A stretch of 62,725 nucleotides of DNA from Ancylobacter lacus (GTDB taxonomy: Bacteria; Pseudomonadota; Alphaproteobacteria; Rhizobiales; Xanthobacteraceae): contig NZ_JAHBGE010000041.1 of NCBI RefSeq assembly GCF_018390635.1, positions 1-62,725 on the forward strand. The letters are read 5' to 3'. The position numbers and the translations under genes were made by a program. Of the stretch, positions 25,936 through 36,058 are shown in pieces. The notes under the pieces were generated by a model. That model was given only the letters and a program-made list of their open reading frames with translations. It did no database searches and was not told where the DNA came from. How positions within the stretch are numbered: the stretch's first letter is position 1; every line of letters starts with the position of its first letter.

Positions 25936-26746
25936 CCTCGCTCACGCCGGCCTCGCCCGCGCCGATCTCGGCGTGGCTCCCGCCGCCCCGGCCCACACCG
26001 CGTCCGAGCTGCTGGCGGTGATGAGCGCGCGGCTGCTGCGCGAGGGCCAGACCGTGTTCGCCGGCGTCGGCATTCCGCTTCTGGCCGCCATCCTCGCCCA
26101 GCGCACCCACGCCCCGGGCCTCACCATCCTGTTCGAGGGCGGGGTGATCGGCCCCTTCGTCGAGCCGGGCAAGCTGCCGCCCTCCACCAATGAACAGCGC
26201 TGCACCCGCCGCGCCAACATGCTGGTGTCGATCACCGACGTGCTGCTGATGCTCCAGCGGGGCTATGTCGATGTCGGCTTCATGGGCGGCGCGCAGATCG
26301 ACCGCTACGGCAATCTGAACTCCTCCTTCATCGGCGATGCCGACGCCCCGAAGATCCGGCTTCCCGGCACCGGCGGCGGCAACGACATCGCCAGCCTCGC
26401 CGACATGATCGTGGCGATGAAGCACGAGAAGCGGCGCTTCGTGGAGAAGGTCGACTTCGTCACCAGCCCGGGCTTCCTGCGCGGCGGCAGCAGCCGCGCC
26501 GATGCCGGCCTGCCGGCCGGCGGCATGTTCCGGGTGGTGACCGATCTCGGCATTCTCGGCTTCGACCCCGAAAGCCGCGCCATGATGGTGCTCGCTTTGC
26601 ACCCGGGCGTCAGCGCCGAGACGATCCGCGCCCATACCGGCTTTCCCCTGCCGGTCCCGGACGACGTTGCCGTCACCGAGCCGCCGACGGCGGGCGAACT
26701 CGCCATCCTGCGCGAGCTGGACCCTGCGCGGCTCTACACCGCCTAG
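25925..26746 (+). CDS. Family I CoA-transferase, beta subunit
   Basis: A 273-residue beta subunit. The catalytic Glu of the family is in LTILFEGGVIGPF (about residue 78), where glutaconate CoA-transferase carries its acylated Glu. GYVDVGFMGGAQIDRYGN and LPGTGGGNDIASLAD follow, as in GctB. KVDFVTSPGFLRG is the typical late motif. Overlap of 11 nt with the alpha gene implies coupled translation. The alpha/beta pair most resembles glutaconate or 3-oxoadipate CoA-transferase, so a dicarboxylic acid from ring cleavage is a likely substrate (inference). Confidence 0.92.
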   Translation: MTTDLAHAGLARADLGVAPAAPAHTASELLAVMSARLLREGQTVFAGVGIPLLAAILAQRTHAPGLTILFEGGVIGPFVEPGKLPPSTNEQRCTRRANMLVSITDVLLMLQRGYVDVGFMGGAQIDRYGNLNSSFIGDADAPKIRLPGTGGGNDIASLADMIVAMKHEKRRFVEKVDFVTSPGFLRGGSSRADAGLPAGGMFRVVTDLGILGFDPESRAMMVLALHPGVSAETIRAHTGFPLPVPDDVAVTEPPTAGELAILRELDPARLYTA

Positions 26747-26842
26747 GGCGCGATCGCGCCCCCTGCCGAGCCACAGCATCCCCGCCGGCGGACGCCGCCA
26801 TGTGGCGAGGACGCCGGAAGAAACCGAAGCGAAAGGAACGCC

Positions 26843-27790
26843 ATGCCCGCCCCCGTGTCCTACGGCATCGCGATGCGCAACTTCACCCGCTTTCCCGAGC
26901 TGCCGGATGCGCGGGCGCTGGTGGATTACGGCGTGCGGATGGAAGCGCTCGGCTTCGAATCGCTGTGGGTGTGGGACCACATCCTGCTCGGCACCGATCC
27001 GCACTTCCCCATCATCGACTCGCTCGCGCTGCTGACGGCGGTGGCGGCACGCACCTCCACCATCCGCATCGGCACCGGCGTGCTGGTGCTGCCGCTGCGC
27101 AACCCGGTGATCCTCGCCAAGCAGCTCGCCTCGCTCGACCTCCTCAGCAATGGCCGGCTCACGCTCGGCGCGGCGGTGGGCTGGTACAAGCGCGAGTTCG
27201 ATGCGGTCGGCATCCCCTATGAGCGGCGCGGCAAGATCATGGACCGCAACCTCGAGATCCTGCGCCGGCTGTGGACCGAGGACAGCGTCACCGGCCAGTG
27301 GGACGAGCTGAACCTGCGCAACGCGGTGATGTTCCCCAAGCCGGTGCAGAAGCCGCACCCGCCGATCCTGGTCGGCGGCTATGTCGACGTCGTGCTGAAG
27401 CGCGCCGCCACCCGCGGCGACGGCTGGCTGACCTATTTCTACACCCCCGAGGGCTACCGCGAGGCCTGGGCCAAGATTTGCGCCTATGCCGAGGAGGCCG
27501 GCCGCGACCCCGCGCAGCTCGACAGCCTGAACCAGCTGCCGATCTATGTCGGCCCGCGCGAGGAGGGCCTGCCGAAGATGACGGAATGGCTCCACGCCGA
27601 GTGGGACCTCTCCAAGGGCAGCCTCTCCACCTTCGACAGCGCCATCGTCGGCACCCCGGCCGAATGCGCCGAGCAGATCGCCGCCCATATCGCGACCGGG
27701 GTGAAGAACATCGTCTTCGTGCCGTGGCGCTACGATAACGAACAGATCGACCGGCTCGCCCACGAGGTGCTGCCGCTGCTGCGGACATAG
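26843..27790 (+). CDS. F420-type LLM-class oxidoreductase
   Basis: A 315-residue luciferase-like (TIM-barrel) enzyme of the probable F420-dependent group (TIGR03619-like). Segments: LGFESLWVWDHILLGTDPHF, LLTAVAARTSTIRIGTGVLV, RNPVILAKQLASLDLLSNGR, LTLGAAVGWYKREFDAVGIP and PKPVQKPHPPILVGG. The active-site His of the family is in WVWDHILL. With FO synthase encoded convergently next door, F420H2 rather than FMNH2 is the likely cofactor, and a hydride transfer to a C=C or C=N bond the likely reaction. It is 96 bp behind the CoA-transferase genes and probably in the same operon. Confidence 0.88.
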   Translation: MPAPVSYGIAMRNFTRFPELPDARALVDYGVRMEALGFESLWVWDHILLGTDPHFPIIDSLALLTAVAARTSTIRIGTGVLVLPLRNPVILAKQLASLDLLSNGRLTLGAAVGWYKREFDAVGIPYERRGKIMDRNLEILRRLWTEDSVTGQWDELNLRNAVMFPKPVQKPHPPILVGGYVDVVLKRAATRGDGWLTYFYTPEGYREAWAKICAYAEEAGRDPAQLDSLNQLPIYVGPREEGLPKMTEWLHAEWDLSKGSLSTFDSAIVGTPAECAEQIAAHIATGVKNIVFVPWRYDNEQIDRLAHEVLPLLRT

Positions 27791-27925
27791 GCGCGGGCAG
27801 CCCGTGCGGTGCCGCGCACGCCGCGGCCCGCCTCCGGCCGGCGCACACCCCGTCAAGCCGGCCACGCCGACAGCCGCGCACGCCGACAGTCGCGGGCGTC
27901 CTGGCGGCGCAGCCCGGTAACCAAG

Positions 27926-30409
27926 TCAGCCCCGCAGCGCCTTCAGGCTGCCGATGCTCGCCAGCTTGCCCGCCGGCCGCTCCACCCGGGGCGCCAGCGC
28001 GGCGGCGGCGAAGGAGGCCCGCACCTGGCGCTCCGGCGCGTCGGCATAGAGCGTGGTGCGCGGGCGGGGAATGCGCCCGGCGGCGCGGATCACCGCTTCC
28101 ATGCGGGCCGGCGGAAACTCCTGGCCGTGCACGCCGCCCGCGGCCCGGCTGATCGATTCGTCCATCAGCGTGCCGCCGGCATCGTTCGCCCCCGCCTCCA
28201 GCGCGGCGGCAAGGCCGCCCTCGCCCAGCTTCACCCACGAGGCCTGGATGTTGATGATGAAGGGGTCCAGCGCCAGCCGGCCGACCGCGTGCATCAGCAT
28301 GGCCTCGCGCCGGCTGGGTCCGGCCCGGCTGCCGCCCTTCAGGAACAGCGGCGCTTCCATGTGGAGGAAGGGCAGGGGCACGAATTCGGTGATGCCGCCG
28401 GCTTCCGCCTGCAGCCGCCGCAGCCGGAGCAGATGCCGCGCCCAGTGGCGATAGGCATCCACATGGCCGAACATGATGGTCGAGGTGCTGCGCAGCCCGA
28501 CCCGGTGCGCGGCGGCGATGGTGTCCAGCCATTGCTGGGTGGTGAGCTTGTCGGTGCACAGCACCGCGCGCACCTCGTCGTCCAGCACCTCCGCCGCGGT
28601 GCCGGGCAGGGTGCCGAGCCCGGCCTCCTTCAGCCGCGCGAGGAAGTCGGCCACCGGCAGGCCAAGGGTCGAGGCGCCGTGCCGCACCTCCAGCGCCGAG
28701 AAGGCGTGGACATGCATCTCCGGCACCGCCGCCTTCACCGCGCGGACGATGGAAAGGTAGGTTTCGCCGGAATAGTCCGGGTGGATGCCGCCCTGCAGGC
28801 ACACCTCGGTCGCGCCGCGGGCCCAGGCCTCGCGGGCGCGGCGCTGGATTTCGCCGAGATCGAGCTCATAGGGCCGGCCGCGCAGATGCTCGGCCCCGCG
28901 CCCCTTGGAGAAGGCGCAGAAGCCGCAGCGATAGGAACAGACATTGGTGTAGTTGATGTTGCGGGTGACGACATAGGAGACCGCCTCCCCCACCCGCTCC
29001 CGCCGCAGCGCATCCGCCGCCGCGCAGACCCGGCGGGCTTCGTCGCCGCGCGCCTCGAACAGCGCGACGATGTCGCCCTCATCGAGGCCGCGGCCGGCGA
29101 AGGGGCGCTCCAGCAGCCGATCCAGCGCACGGGCGGGGCTGGCAACAGCGGGAGCGGCAATCGCCGGAGCGGCGAGGGCGGGCGCCGCCGGCCATTCCAC
29201 CACTGTGCCGCCGCTCTCCCCGACCCGCCAGCCGCTCTCATGAGCGAGTCCGCCGGCATCGGCACGGCTCAGCACCCGGGACCGCACCGCGGGGGCCAGC
29301 CAGCCCGCCGCCGCGTCGAGATGCGAGGGATAGACCGCGAGGCGCGGCGCCAGCACCTTGCCGGCGCGCGCGCTCGCCTGCGCCAGCGCGGCCAGTGCCG
29401 GCCACGGCGCCTCCGGGTTCACGTGGTCCGGCGTCACCGGGGAGACACCGCCCCAGTCGTTGATGCCGGCACCGATCAGCGCCGCCAGCCCCTCGGGCTG
29501 GAGATTGGGCGGCGCCTGTATCGACATTGCCGGCCCGAGCACCAGCCGGGCCACCGCCACGGTCCAGAGGTGGTCCTCAAGGCTTGGTTCGGCAGCGGAG
29601 GCCATCCGCGTGCCGGGCTTGGCCCGGAAATTCTGGATGATGACTTCCTGCACATGGCCGTGCCGCTCATGGGCGGCGCGGATCGCGAGCAGCGCCCCGA
29701 TCCGCTCGGCACGGGTCTCGCCGATGCCGATCAGCAGCCCGGTGGTGAACGGCACCCGGGCCCGGCCCGCCGCCTCCAGCGTCGCCAGCCGGACCTCGGG
29801 AAGCTTGTCGGGCGAACCGAAATGGGGGCCGCCCCGCGCCGAAAGCCGGGCGGCGGTGGTCTCGATCATCAGGCCCTGCGAGGCGGAAACCTCGCGCAGC
29901 GCGGCGAGCTCGGCCTCGTCCATCACCCCGGCATTGAGGTGGGGCAGCAGGCCGGTTTCCTCCATCACCCGCTTCGCCATGGCGGCGAGATAGCCGAGCG
30001 TGGAGCCATGGCCGAGGGCGGCCAGTTCCTCCCGCACCACGGCGTAGCGCCGTTCCGGCTTGTCGCCGAGGGTGAACAGCGCCTCGTCGCAGCCCATGCG
30101 GGCGCCGGCGCGGGCGATCTCCAGCACCTCGTCCGGCGTCAGGAAAGCGCGCGCGCCACGCCGGGGCGGGTGGGCGAAGGTGCAGTAGTGGCAGACGTCG
30201 CGGCAGAGCTGGGTGAGCGGAATGAACACCTTGCGGGAGACGGTGACGACCCGGCCGAAGCCGGCGTCGCGCACCCTCGCCGCGGCGGCGGCCAGCGCCG
30301 GCAGGTCACCCGCGCCGGCAAGGGCCAGCGCCTCGGCCTCGTCCAGCCGGCCGCCCCCGACCAGCCGGGCGGCGAGGCGCTCGAACGTGCCGACACCGCC
30401 CTGCGCCAT
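27926..30409 (-). CDS. fbiC: FO synthase, fused CofG-CofH
   Basis: An 827-residue two-domain radical-SAM enzyme that makes FO (7,8-didemethyl-8-hydroxy-5-deazariboflavin), the chromophore of coenzyme F420, from tyrosine and a riboflavin precursor. The CofG half carries its CX3CX2C at Cys69, 73 and 76 (LCRDVCHYCTF). The CofH half carries Cys491, 495 and 498 (NVCSYRCGFCAF). An Ala/Pro-rich linker lies around 400-430. This fused form is typical of Actinobacteria and some acquired copies in Proteobacteria. The gene begins 3 bp after the pxpA stop on the same strand, so the two are probably cotranscribed. cofC, cofD and cofE are 23-28 kb away in this window. Confidence 0.96.
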   Translation of the reverse strand: MAQGGVGTFERLAARLVGGGRLDEAEALALAGAGDLPALAAAAARVRDAGFGRVVTVSRKVFIPLTQLCRDVCHYCTFAHPPRRGARAFLTPDEVLEIARAGARMGCDEALFTLGDKPERRYAVVREELAALGHGSTLGYLAAMAKRVMEETGLLPHLNAGVMDEAELAALREVSASQGLMIETTAARLSARGGPHFGSPDKLPEVRLATLEAAGRARVPFTTGLLIGIGETRAERIGALLAIRAAHERHGHVQEVIIQNFRAKPGTRMASAAEPSLEDHLWTVAVARLVLGPAMSIQAPPNLQPEGLAALIGAGINDWGGVSPVTPDHVNPEAPWPALAALAQASARAGKVLAPRLAVYPSHLDAAAGWLAPAVRSRVLSRADAGGLAHESGWRVGESGGTVVEWPAAPALAAPAIAAPAVASPARALDRLLERPFAGRGLDEGDIVALFEARGDEARRVCAAADALRRERVGEAVSYVVTRNINYTNVCSYRCGFCAFSKGRGAEHLRGRPYELDLGEIQRRAREAWARGATEVCLQGGIHPDYSGETYLSIVRAVKAAVPEMHVHAFSALEVRHGASTLGLPVADFLARLKEAGLGTLPGTAAEVLDDEVRAVLCTDKLTTQQWLDTIAAAHRVGLRSTSTIMFGHVDAYRHWARHLLRLRRLQAEAGGITEFVPLPFLHMEAPLFLKGGSRAGPSRREAMLMHAVGRLALDPFIINIQASWVKLGEGGLAAALEAGANDAGGTLMDESISRAAGGVHGQEFPPARMEAVIRAAGRIPRPRTTLYADAPERQVRASFAAAALAPRVERPAGKLASIGSLKALRG

Positions 30410-30412
30410 CGC

Positions 30413-31189
30413 TCAGCCCGCCATCATCTCGGGAAGGGTGACGACCTTGATGCCGGCCGCCTCCACCCCCTGCCGCACCGCCGCCGCGACGGCGATGGCG
30501 GTGGGCTCGTCGCCATGGATGCAGAGCGAATCGAACCGGGTCGGCATGCGCTTGCCGTTCACCGAGATGATCTCCCCATCCTCGATCATGCGGATGGTGC
30601 GAGCGATGGCGAGCTGCGGGTCCTTGATCACCGAGCCGGCGATGGTGCGCGACTGCAGGTTGCCGTCGTCGTCATAATGCCGGTCGATGAAGGCTTCGCG
30701 GGCGAGCGGCAGGTCCAGCTTCAGCGCCGCCTTCTCCATCTCGGAATGGGAGAGGGCGAGATAATAGAGCGAGGGGTCAACGGTGCGGATCGCGCGGCCG
30801 ATGGCGAGGGCATAATCGGCATCGACCGCCGCCATGTTGTTGAGCGCGCCATGCGGCTTCACATGGGTGACCTTGGCCCCGGCATAGGCCGCCATCGCGG
30901 CGAGGGCGCCGAGCTGATAGGCCACGAGATATTCGAGGTCACTCGCGCTCATGCGGATCTGCCGGCGGCCGAAGCCCCAGACGTCGTTGAAGCCGGGATG
31001 GGCGCCGATGGAAACGCCGTTCGCCTGCGCGGCGAGGCAGACCCGCCGCATCACCGTGGGGTCGCCGGCATGCTGGCCGCAGGCGACATTGACGCTCTTC
31101 ACGATCTTCAGGATGGCATCGTCGTCGCCGATGTCATAATGGCCGTAGCCCTCGCCCATGTCGGCGTTGATGTTGATGCGCAAGGTCAC
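30413..31189 (-). CDS. pxpA: 5-oxoprolinase subunit A (LamB/YcsF family)
   Basis: A 258-residue LamB/YcsF protein, subunit A of the ATP-dependent 5-oxoprolinase PxpABC, which opens the lactam 5-oxoproline to glutamate. Family signature: INADMGEGYGHYDIGDDDAI, VNVACGQHAGDPTVMRR, VSIGAHPGFNDVWGFGRR and HVKPHGALNNMA. Start is GTG 31189. It is divergent from pxpB-pxpC and 3 bp before fbiC. In a catabolic island with Mo hydroxylases its real substrate may be another lactam made by ring oxidation (inference); a housekeeping role in 5-oxoproline repair is the alternative. Confidence 0.92.
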   Translation of the reverse strand: MTLRININADMGEGYGHYDIGDDDAILKIVKSVNVACGQHAGDPTVMRRVCLAAQANGVSIGAHPGFNDVWGFGRRQIRMSASDLEYLVAYQLGALAAMAAYAGAKVTHVKPHGALNNMAAVDADYALAIGRAIRTVDPSLYYLALSHSEMEKAALKLDLPLAREAFIDRHYDDDGNLQSRTIAGSVIKDPQLAIARTIRMIEDGEIISVNGKRMPTRFDSLCIHGDEPTAIAVAAAVRQGVEAAGIKVVTLPEMMAG

Positions 31190-31235
31190 GGCGCTCTCCG
31201 CTGCTTCATTCCTGATGATATTAACACATTAAACT

Positions 31236-31264
31236 TGCATGGCTTTCAAGCACAAAGATACTAT
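31236..31264 (+). promoter_or_regulatory. Promoter of pxpBC
   Basis: TTGCAT (31236-31241), a 17-bp spacer and TACTAT (31259-31264), 46 bp before the pxpB ATG. The -10 lies inside the operator-like dyad at 31257-31274. Confidence 0.5.
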
Positions 31265-31274
31265 CCATAGCATC
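31257..31274. promoter_or_regulatory. Candidate GntR operator B
   Basis: GATACTA-TCCA-TAGCATC is an 18-bp dyad with one mismatch per seven-base arm. It shares half-site, spacer length and total length with operator A at 23392-23409. Overlap with the pxpBC -10 suggests repression. It lies in the divergent gap, so pxpA-fbiC could be controlled as well. Confidence 0.6.
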
Positions 31275-31309
31275 ACTTCCCCAAGGGCCATCGCGCCCGC
31301 TCCCGCCGG

Positions 31310-32065
31310 ATGGAGGTTCCGCTGACGGCCCGTCTCGCCGACCTCGCGCGCTTCCTCCCCGTGGGCGACACCGCCTTCGCCATCGAATTCGGCGCGCGGA
31401 TCGACCCTGAGCTCAATGCGCGGGTGCACCGCGTCGCCGCGCTCATCGCCGCCGCCCCGCCGGCGGGGGTGACGGAGACGGTGCCGACCTTCCGCTCGCT
31501 GCTGGTGCATTACGATCCCCGGCGCGGCAGCGCGGCGGCGATCCAGCAGGCGCTGGCGACGCTGGACCTCGGCGAGGAGACCGCGGCCGGGCCGGCTCGG
31601 GTCTGGGTGCTGCCGACGCTGTATGGCGGCTCGGCCGGGCCGGACCTCGCCGACACCGCCGCCGCGCTCGGCCTGCCGCCCGAGGAGGTGGTGGCGCGCC
31701 ACGCCGCCGGCACCTACCGGGTCTACATGCAGGGCTTCCTGCCCGGCTTCGCCTATCTCGGCGACCTCGACCCCCGGCTCGACCTGCCGCGCCTCGCCAC
31801 GCCGCGGGTGCGGGTGCCGCCGGGCTCGGTCGCCATCGCCCAGCGCATGACCGGGGTCTATCCCCTCGAATCGCCCGGCGGCTGGCGGCTGATCGGCAAC
31901 ACCCCGGTGCGCTTCTTCGACGCCGCCCGCACGCCCCCCACCCTGTTCAGCCCCGGCGACGGCGTGCGCTTCGCACCCGTCGGGCCGGAAGAGCACGCCG
32001 CCATCCGCGCCGCCGTGGCCGCCGGCGCCTTTGAGCCCCCGCGCGAGAAGGCGACGGCCCCATGA
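31310..32065 (+). CDS. pxpB: 5-oxoprolinase subunit B (KipI family)
   Basis: A 251-residue PxpB/KipI (allophanate hydrolase subunit 1) protein. Conserved parts are LPVGDTAFAIEFGARIDP at the N-terminus, VTETVPTFRSLLVHYDP, HAAGTYRVYMQGFLPGFAYL and VPPGSVAIAQRMTGVYP with the cyclophilin-like core and ESPGGWRLIGNTP. It acts with PxpC and PxpA in ATP-dependent lactam hydrolysis. Its stop overlaps the pxpC start by 4 nt. The start at 31310 is the only ATG in reach, although the GGAGG just inside it suggests that initiation a few codons later cannot be excluded. Confidence 0.92.
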   Translation: MEVPLTARLADLARFLPVGDTAFAIEFGARIDPELNARVHRVAALIAAAPPAGVTETVPTFRSLLVHYDPRRGSAAAIQQALATLDLGEETAAGPARVWVLPTLYGGSAGPDLADTAAALGLPPEEVVARHAAGTYRVYMQGFLPGFAYLGDLDPRLDLPRLATPRVRVPPGSVAIAQRMTGVYPLESPGGWRLIGNTPVRFFDAARTPPTLFSPGDGVRFAPVGPEEHAAIRAAVAAGAFEPPREKATAP

Positions 32066-33138
32066 GCCCGACCCCTGCCGGAGACACGAGCCCGATCCCT
32101 GCCGGAGGCACGCTCCGCATTCTGCAGCCCGGGCCGCAGACCACGGTTCAGGACCTCGGCCGGTTCGGCTGGCAGGCCCTCGGCGTGTCGAGCTGCGGCG
32201 CGCTCGACCCGGTGGCGCTGCGCCTCGCCAACGCGCTAGTCGGCAACGATGAATCCGCCGCGGCGCTGGAATGCCGCCTCGCCGGCCCGGCCTTCGAGGT
32301 GACCGGCGGCACGGCGCGGCTCGCCCTCGGCGGGGCCGAGGTCACCATCGTGGTCGAGGCGGACGGCGCCAGCACAACTTATCCGGCGTGGCGGGCCTTC
32401 GACGCGCCGGCCGGGGCGGTGGTGCGGGTTGGCGCGCTGCGCGGCAGCGGCTGCGCGGTGCTTGCGGTGGCCGGCGGCCTGCCGGTGGCGCCGGTGCTGG
32501 GCTCGCGCGCCACCGACCTCAAGGGCGGCTTTGGTGGGCATGAGGGTCGGGCGCTGCGGGCCGGCGACACCCTTCCCTTTTCGCCGGCGTCGCTGCCCGG
32601 ACCGTGCCTCGAACTGCCGGAGCCGCCCTCCCTCGCCTTCGCCGGCACGCTGCGGGTGGTGCCGGGGCCGCAGGCCGAAGCGTTCACGGCGGAGGCGATG
32701 GCGACCTTCCTGTCGGCCCCCTACGCGGTGACGCGCGAGGCCGACCGCATGGGCATGCGGCTTGCGGGGCCTGCGCTCGGCTTCGTCGCCGGGGCCGACA
32801 TCGTGTCGGACGGCATCGCCACCGGCTCGATTCAGGTGCCGGGTTCGGGCCAGCCGATCGTGCTGCTGGTCGACCACCAGACCATCGGCGGCTACGCCAA
32901 GATCGCGACGGTGATCTCCGCGGACCTGCCCGCGGCAGGACGACTGCTGCCGGGCGCGACCGTCCGCTTCGAGGCCGTGAGCGTGGAGGCGGCGGAGGAG
33001 GCGCGGCGAGCGCAGGAGCGCGAGATCACCCGGCAGATCGGCACGCTGGCGCCGGTGCGGGCGGCGGCCGCCATCGACCTCGCCGCGCTGCTGGAACGCA
33101 ACCTCGTCTCCGGCGTGGTCAGCGCCTTCGACGATTAA
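32062..33138 (+). CDS. pxpC: 5-oxoprolinase subunit C (KipA family)
   Basis: A 358-residue PxpC/KipA (biotin-dependent carboxyltransferase-like, allophanate hydrolase subunit 2) protein. Signature: RILQPGPQTTVQDLGRFGWQ, GVSSCGALDPVALRLANALV and, late, SDGIATGSIQVPGSGQPIVL plus DHQTIGGYAKIATVI. The first 17 residues contain a short imperfect repeat (SPTPAGDT/SPIPAGGT) that looks like a recent duplication. ATG overlaps the pxpB stop. With PxpB it forms the catalytic complex that works with PxpA. Confidence 0.93.
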   Translation: MSPTPAGDTSPIPAGGTLRILQPGPQTTVQDLGRFGWQALGVSSCGALDPVALRLANALVGNDESAAALECRLAGPAFEVTGGTARLALGGAEVTIVVEADGASTTYPAWRAFDAPAGAVVRVGALRGSGCAVLAVAGGLPVAPVLGSRATDLKGGFGGHEGRALRAGDTLPFSPASLPGPCLELPEPPSLAFAGTLRVVPGPQAEAFTAEAMATFLSAPYAVTREADRMGMRLAGPALGFVAGADIVSDGIATGSIQVPGSGQPIVLLVDHQTIGGYAKIATVISADLPAAGRLLPGATVRFEAVSVEAAEEARRAQEREITRQIGTLAPVRAAAAIDLAALLERNLVSGVVSAFDD

Positions 33139-33290
33139 CCCCGCAAAACCGGGCCTCGATCCGCACGGGACGGTCGAATCATAGGATAACGTGATACAGA
33201 AGATAGACCTTCTCGTTGATTCCGCCCCTCCCGCCGCGGCCCCGATTGCCGGCCGACCGGGACAGGCCCTCGCCGGACACGACGCCCGCC

Positions 33291-34046
33291 ATGCCCAAGG
33301 ACGCCTCGGCCCTCGCCAGCCCGGACTATCGCCGCAGCCCGGTGCCGCGCTACCTGCAGATCGCCGGGGTGATCCGCCGCCGGATCGAGGACGGGGTCTG
33401 GCGGCCGAACGAGAAGATATCGACCCTCCAGGAGCTTGAGGCGGAGTTCAAGGTGGCGCGCGTCACCGTCCGCCAGGCTGTCGAGGTGCTGCAGGACGAG
33501 GGGCTGGTTCGCCGCATCCAGGGCAAGGGCACCTTTGTCTCGGCGCAGGTGGAGGAAAAGCGCTGGCTGAAGCTGGACCTCAAATGGCGCTCTCTGGCCG
33601 GCACCATCGGCATGAACGTGCCGCGCTTCCTCCCCGTCACCACCCCGCCGCCGGCACCGCCGCTGCGGGCGGAAGATGGCGTGCCGGCGCAGGACTACCG
33701 CTATTTCGAGAGCGTTCAGTCCCGCCGTGGCCAGCCCTATTCCTTCGCCCGGGTGCATCTGGCAGAAGAGATCTACCAGCGCGCCATCGACCGCTTCGGC
33801 CGCGAGCCCACCATCGCGGTGGTCGCCAGCCTTGAGGGCCTCGCGGTGAAGCGGGCGCGGCAGTCCTTCATCGTCGGCACGGTGGAGCCGCGCATCGCCA
33901 ATCTTCTCGCCATTGGCATCGGCTTTCCCACGGTCGAGGCCCATCTGGTCGTGGTCGACGAGAACGACGTGGTGATCTATGTCGCCGACATCATCTACCG
34001 CGGCGACTGCGTGCAGCTCGACGTCGACCTGCTCAGGGGCGACTAG
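33291..34046 (+). CDS. GntR-family regulator with UTRA domain
   Basis: A 251-residue HutC/FarR-type GntR regulator. The winged helix covers about residues 15-80 (VPRYLQIAGVIRRRIEDGVW, NEKISTLQELEAEFKVARVT, RQAVEVLQDEGLVRRIQGKG, TFVS). A UTRA ligand-binding domain follows to the end (YFESVQSRRGQPYSFARVHL, VHLAEEIYQRAIDRF). ATG 33291 is preferred over an upstream ATG at 33216 because the added residues are not GntR-like. It lies between pxpC and the second Mo-hydroxylase operon and is the only regulator gene of the 21-41 kb island. It probably binds the dyads at 23392 and 31257. Confidence 0.92.
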   Translation: MPKDASALASPDYRRSPVPRYLQIAGVIRRRIEDGVWRPNEKISTLQELEAEFKVARVTVRQAVEVLQDEGLVRRIQGKGTFVSAQVEEKRWLKLDLKWRSLAGTIGMNVPRFLPVTTPPPAPPLRAEDGVPAQDYRYFESVQSRRGQPYSFARVHLAEEIYQRAIDRFGREPTIAVVASLEGLAVKRARQSFIVGTVEPRIANLLAIGIGFPTVEAHLVVVDENDVVIYVADIIYRGDCVQLDVDLLRGD

Positions 34047-34076
34047 CCAAATCCTTGATTTCGCTTGATTTTTCGC

Positions 34077-35257
<1,181 letters not shown>

Positions 35258-35261
<4 letters not shown>

Positions 35262-36058
35262 GCGTGGGCGCCTTCCCCTGTGGCGGCCGCCAGCGCCTCG
35301 CGCACCACGGTGCGGAACAGCCGGGCCCTTGCCGGGTCCTCGGTGAGGCCGGCGCCGGCAAGCGCGGCCTCGACGGAATCCAGCGTTTGCAAGCCTTCCA
35401 GCACGATGTGCCGGGCCTCGGTGGCGCCGATGACGAGGCGCGCCACCCCGCGCGGCGGGTCCAGCAATACCGCCGCCATGGCCTCGGCGAACTCGCCGAC
35501 CTTGCGGCAGGACTTGCGATAGCCCCAGCGGGCCTGCGGCGAGAGGCGCGGCACGAACACCCCGGCGAGGATTTCGCCCTCTCCCAGCGCCGTGTCGAAG
35601 GCGCCGCGCAGGAAGTCGCGCAGCGGCATCTCGCGGTGGCGGGTCGGTGCGGTGAGGTGGACGATGGCGCCGAGCGCGGTGAGTGTGACCGGCCAGTCCG
35701 CCGCCGGGTCGGCATGGGCGAGGCTGCCGCCGAGCGTACCCCGGTTGCGCACCGCGCGGTAGGCGATGCCGTGGGCGATGGCGGGCAGGATTCCCCCGGT
35801 GGGGTCGGGCACCGCGCGGTCCTCGAACTCGGCATGGGTGATGCCGGCGCCGTAGAGCACGCCCTCCGGCCGCTCCTCGACGCGGCGCAGCTCGGGCAGG
35901 CGGCCGACCTCCACCAGCGCGGCGGGGCGGGCGAGCCGCAGGTTCAGCATCGGGCCGAGGCTCTGGGCGCCGGAGACCGGCCGCGCCCCCCCGGCGAGCA
36001 GCGGCAGCGCCGCCGCCAGCGTTGCCGGGCGGTGATAGTCGAACGCCGCCGCCTTCAT
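35258..36058 (-). CDS. Molybdenum hydroxylase FAD subunit, set 2
   Basis: A 266-residue CoxM-type FAD subunit: MKAAAFDYHRPATLAAALPL, GARPVSGAQSLGPMLNLRLA (FAD pyrophosphate loop) and VRNRGTLGGSLAHADPAADW (second FAD loop). The C-terminal domain begins near residue 165. It overlaps both neighbours by 4 nt: the large-subunit stop upstream and the fused 2Fe-2S/CoxG start downstream. That shows a coupled three-gene operon and a complete heterotrimer for this set. Confidence 0.93.
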
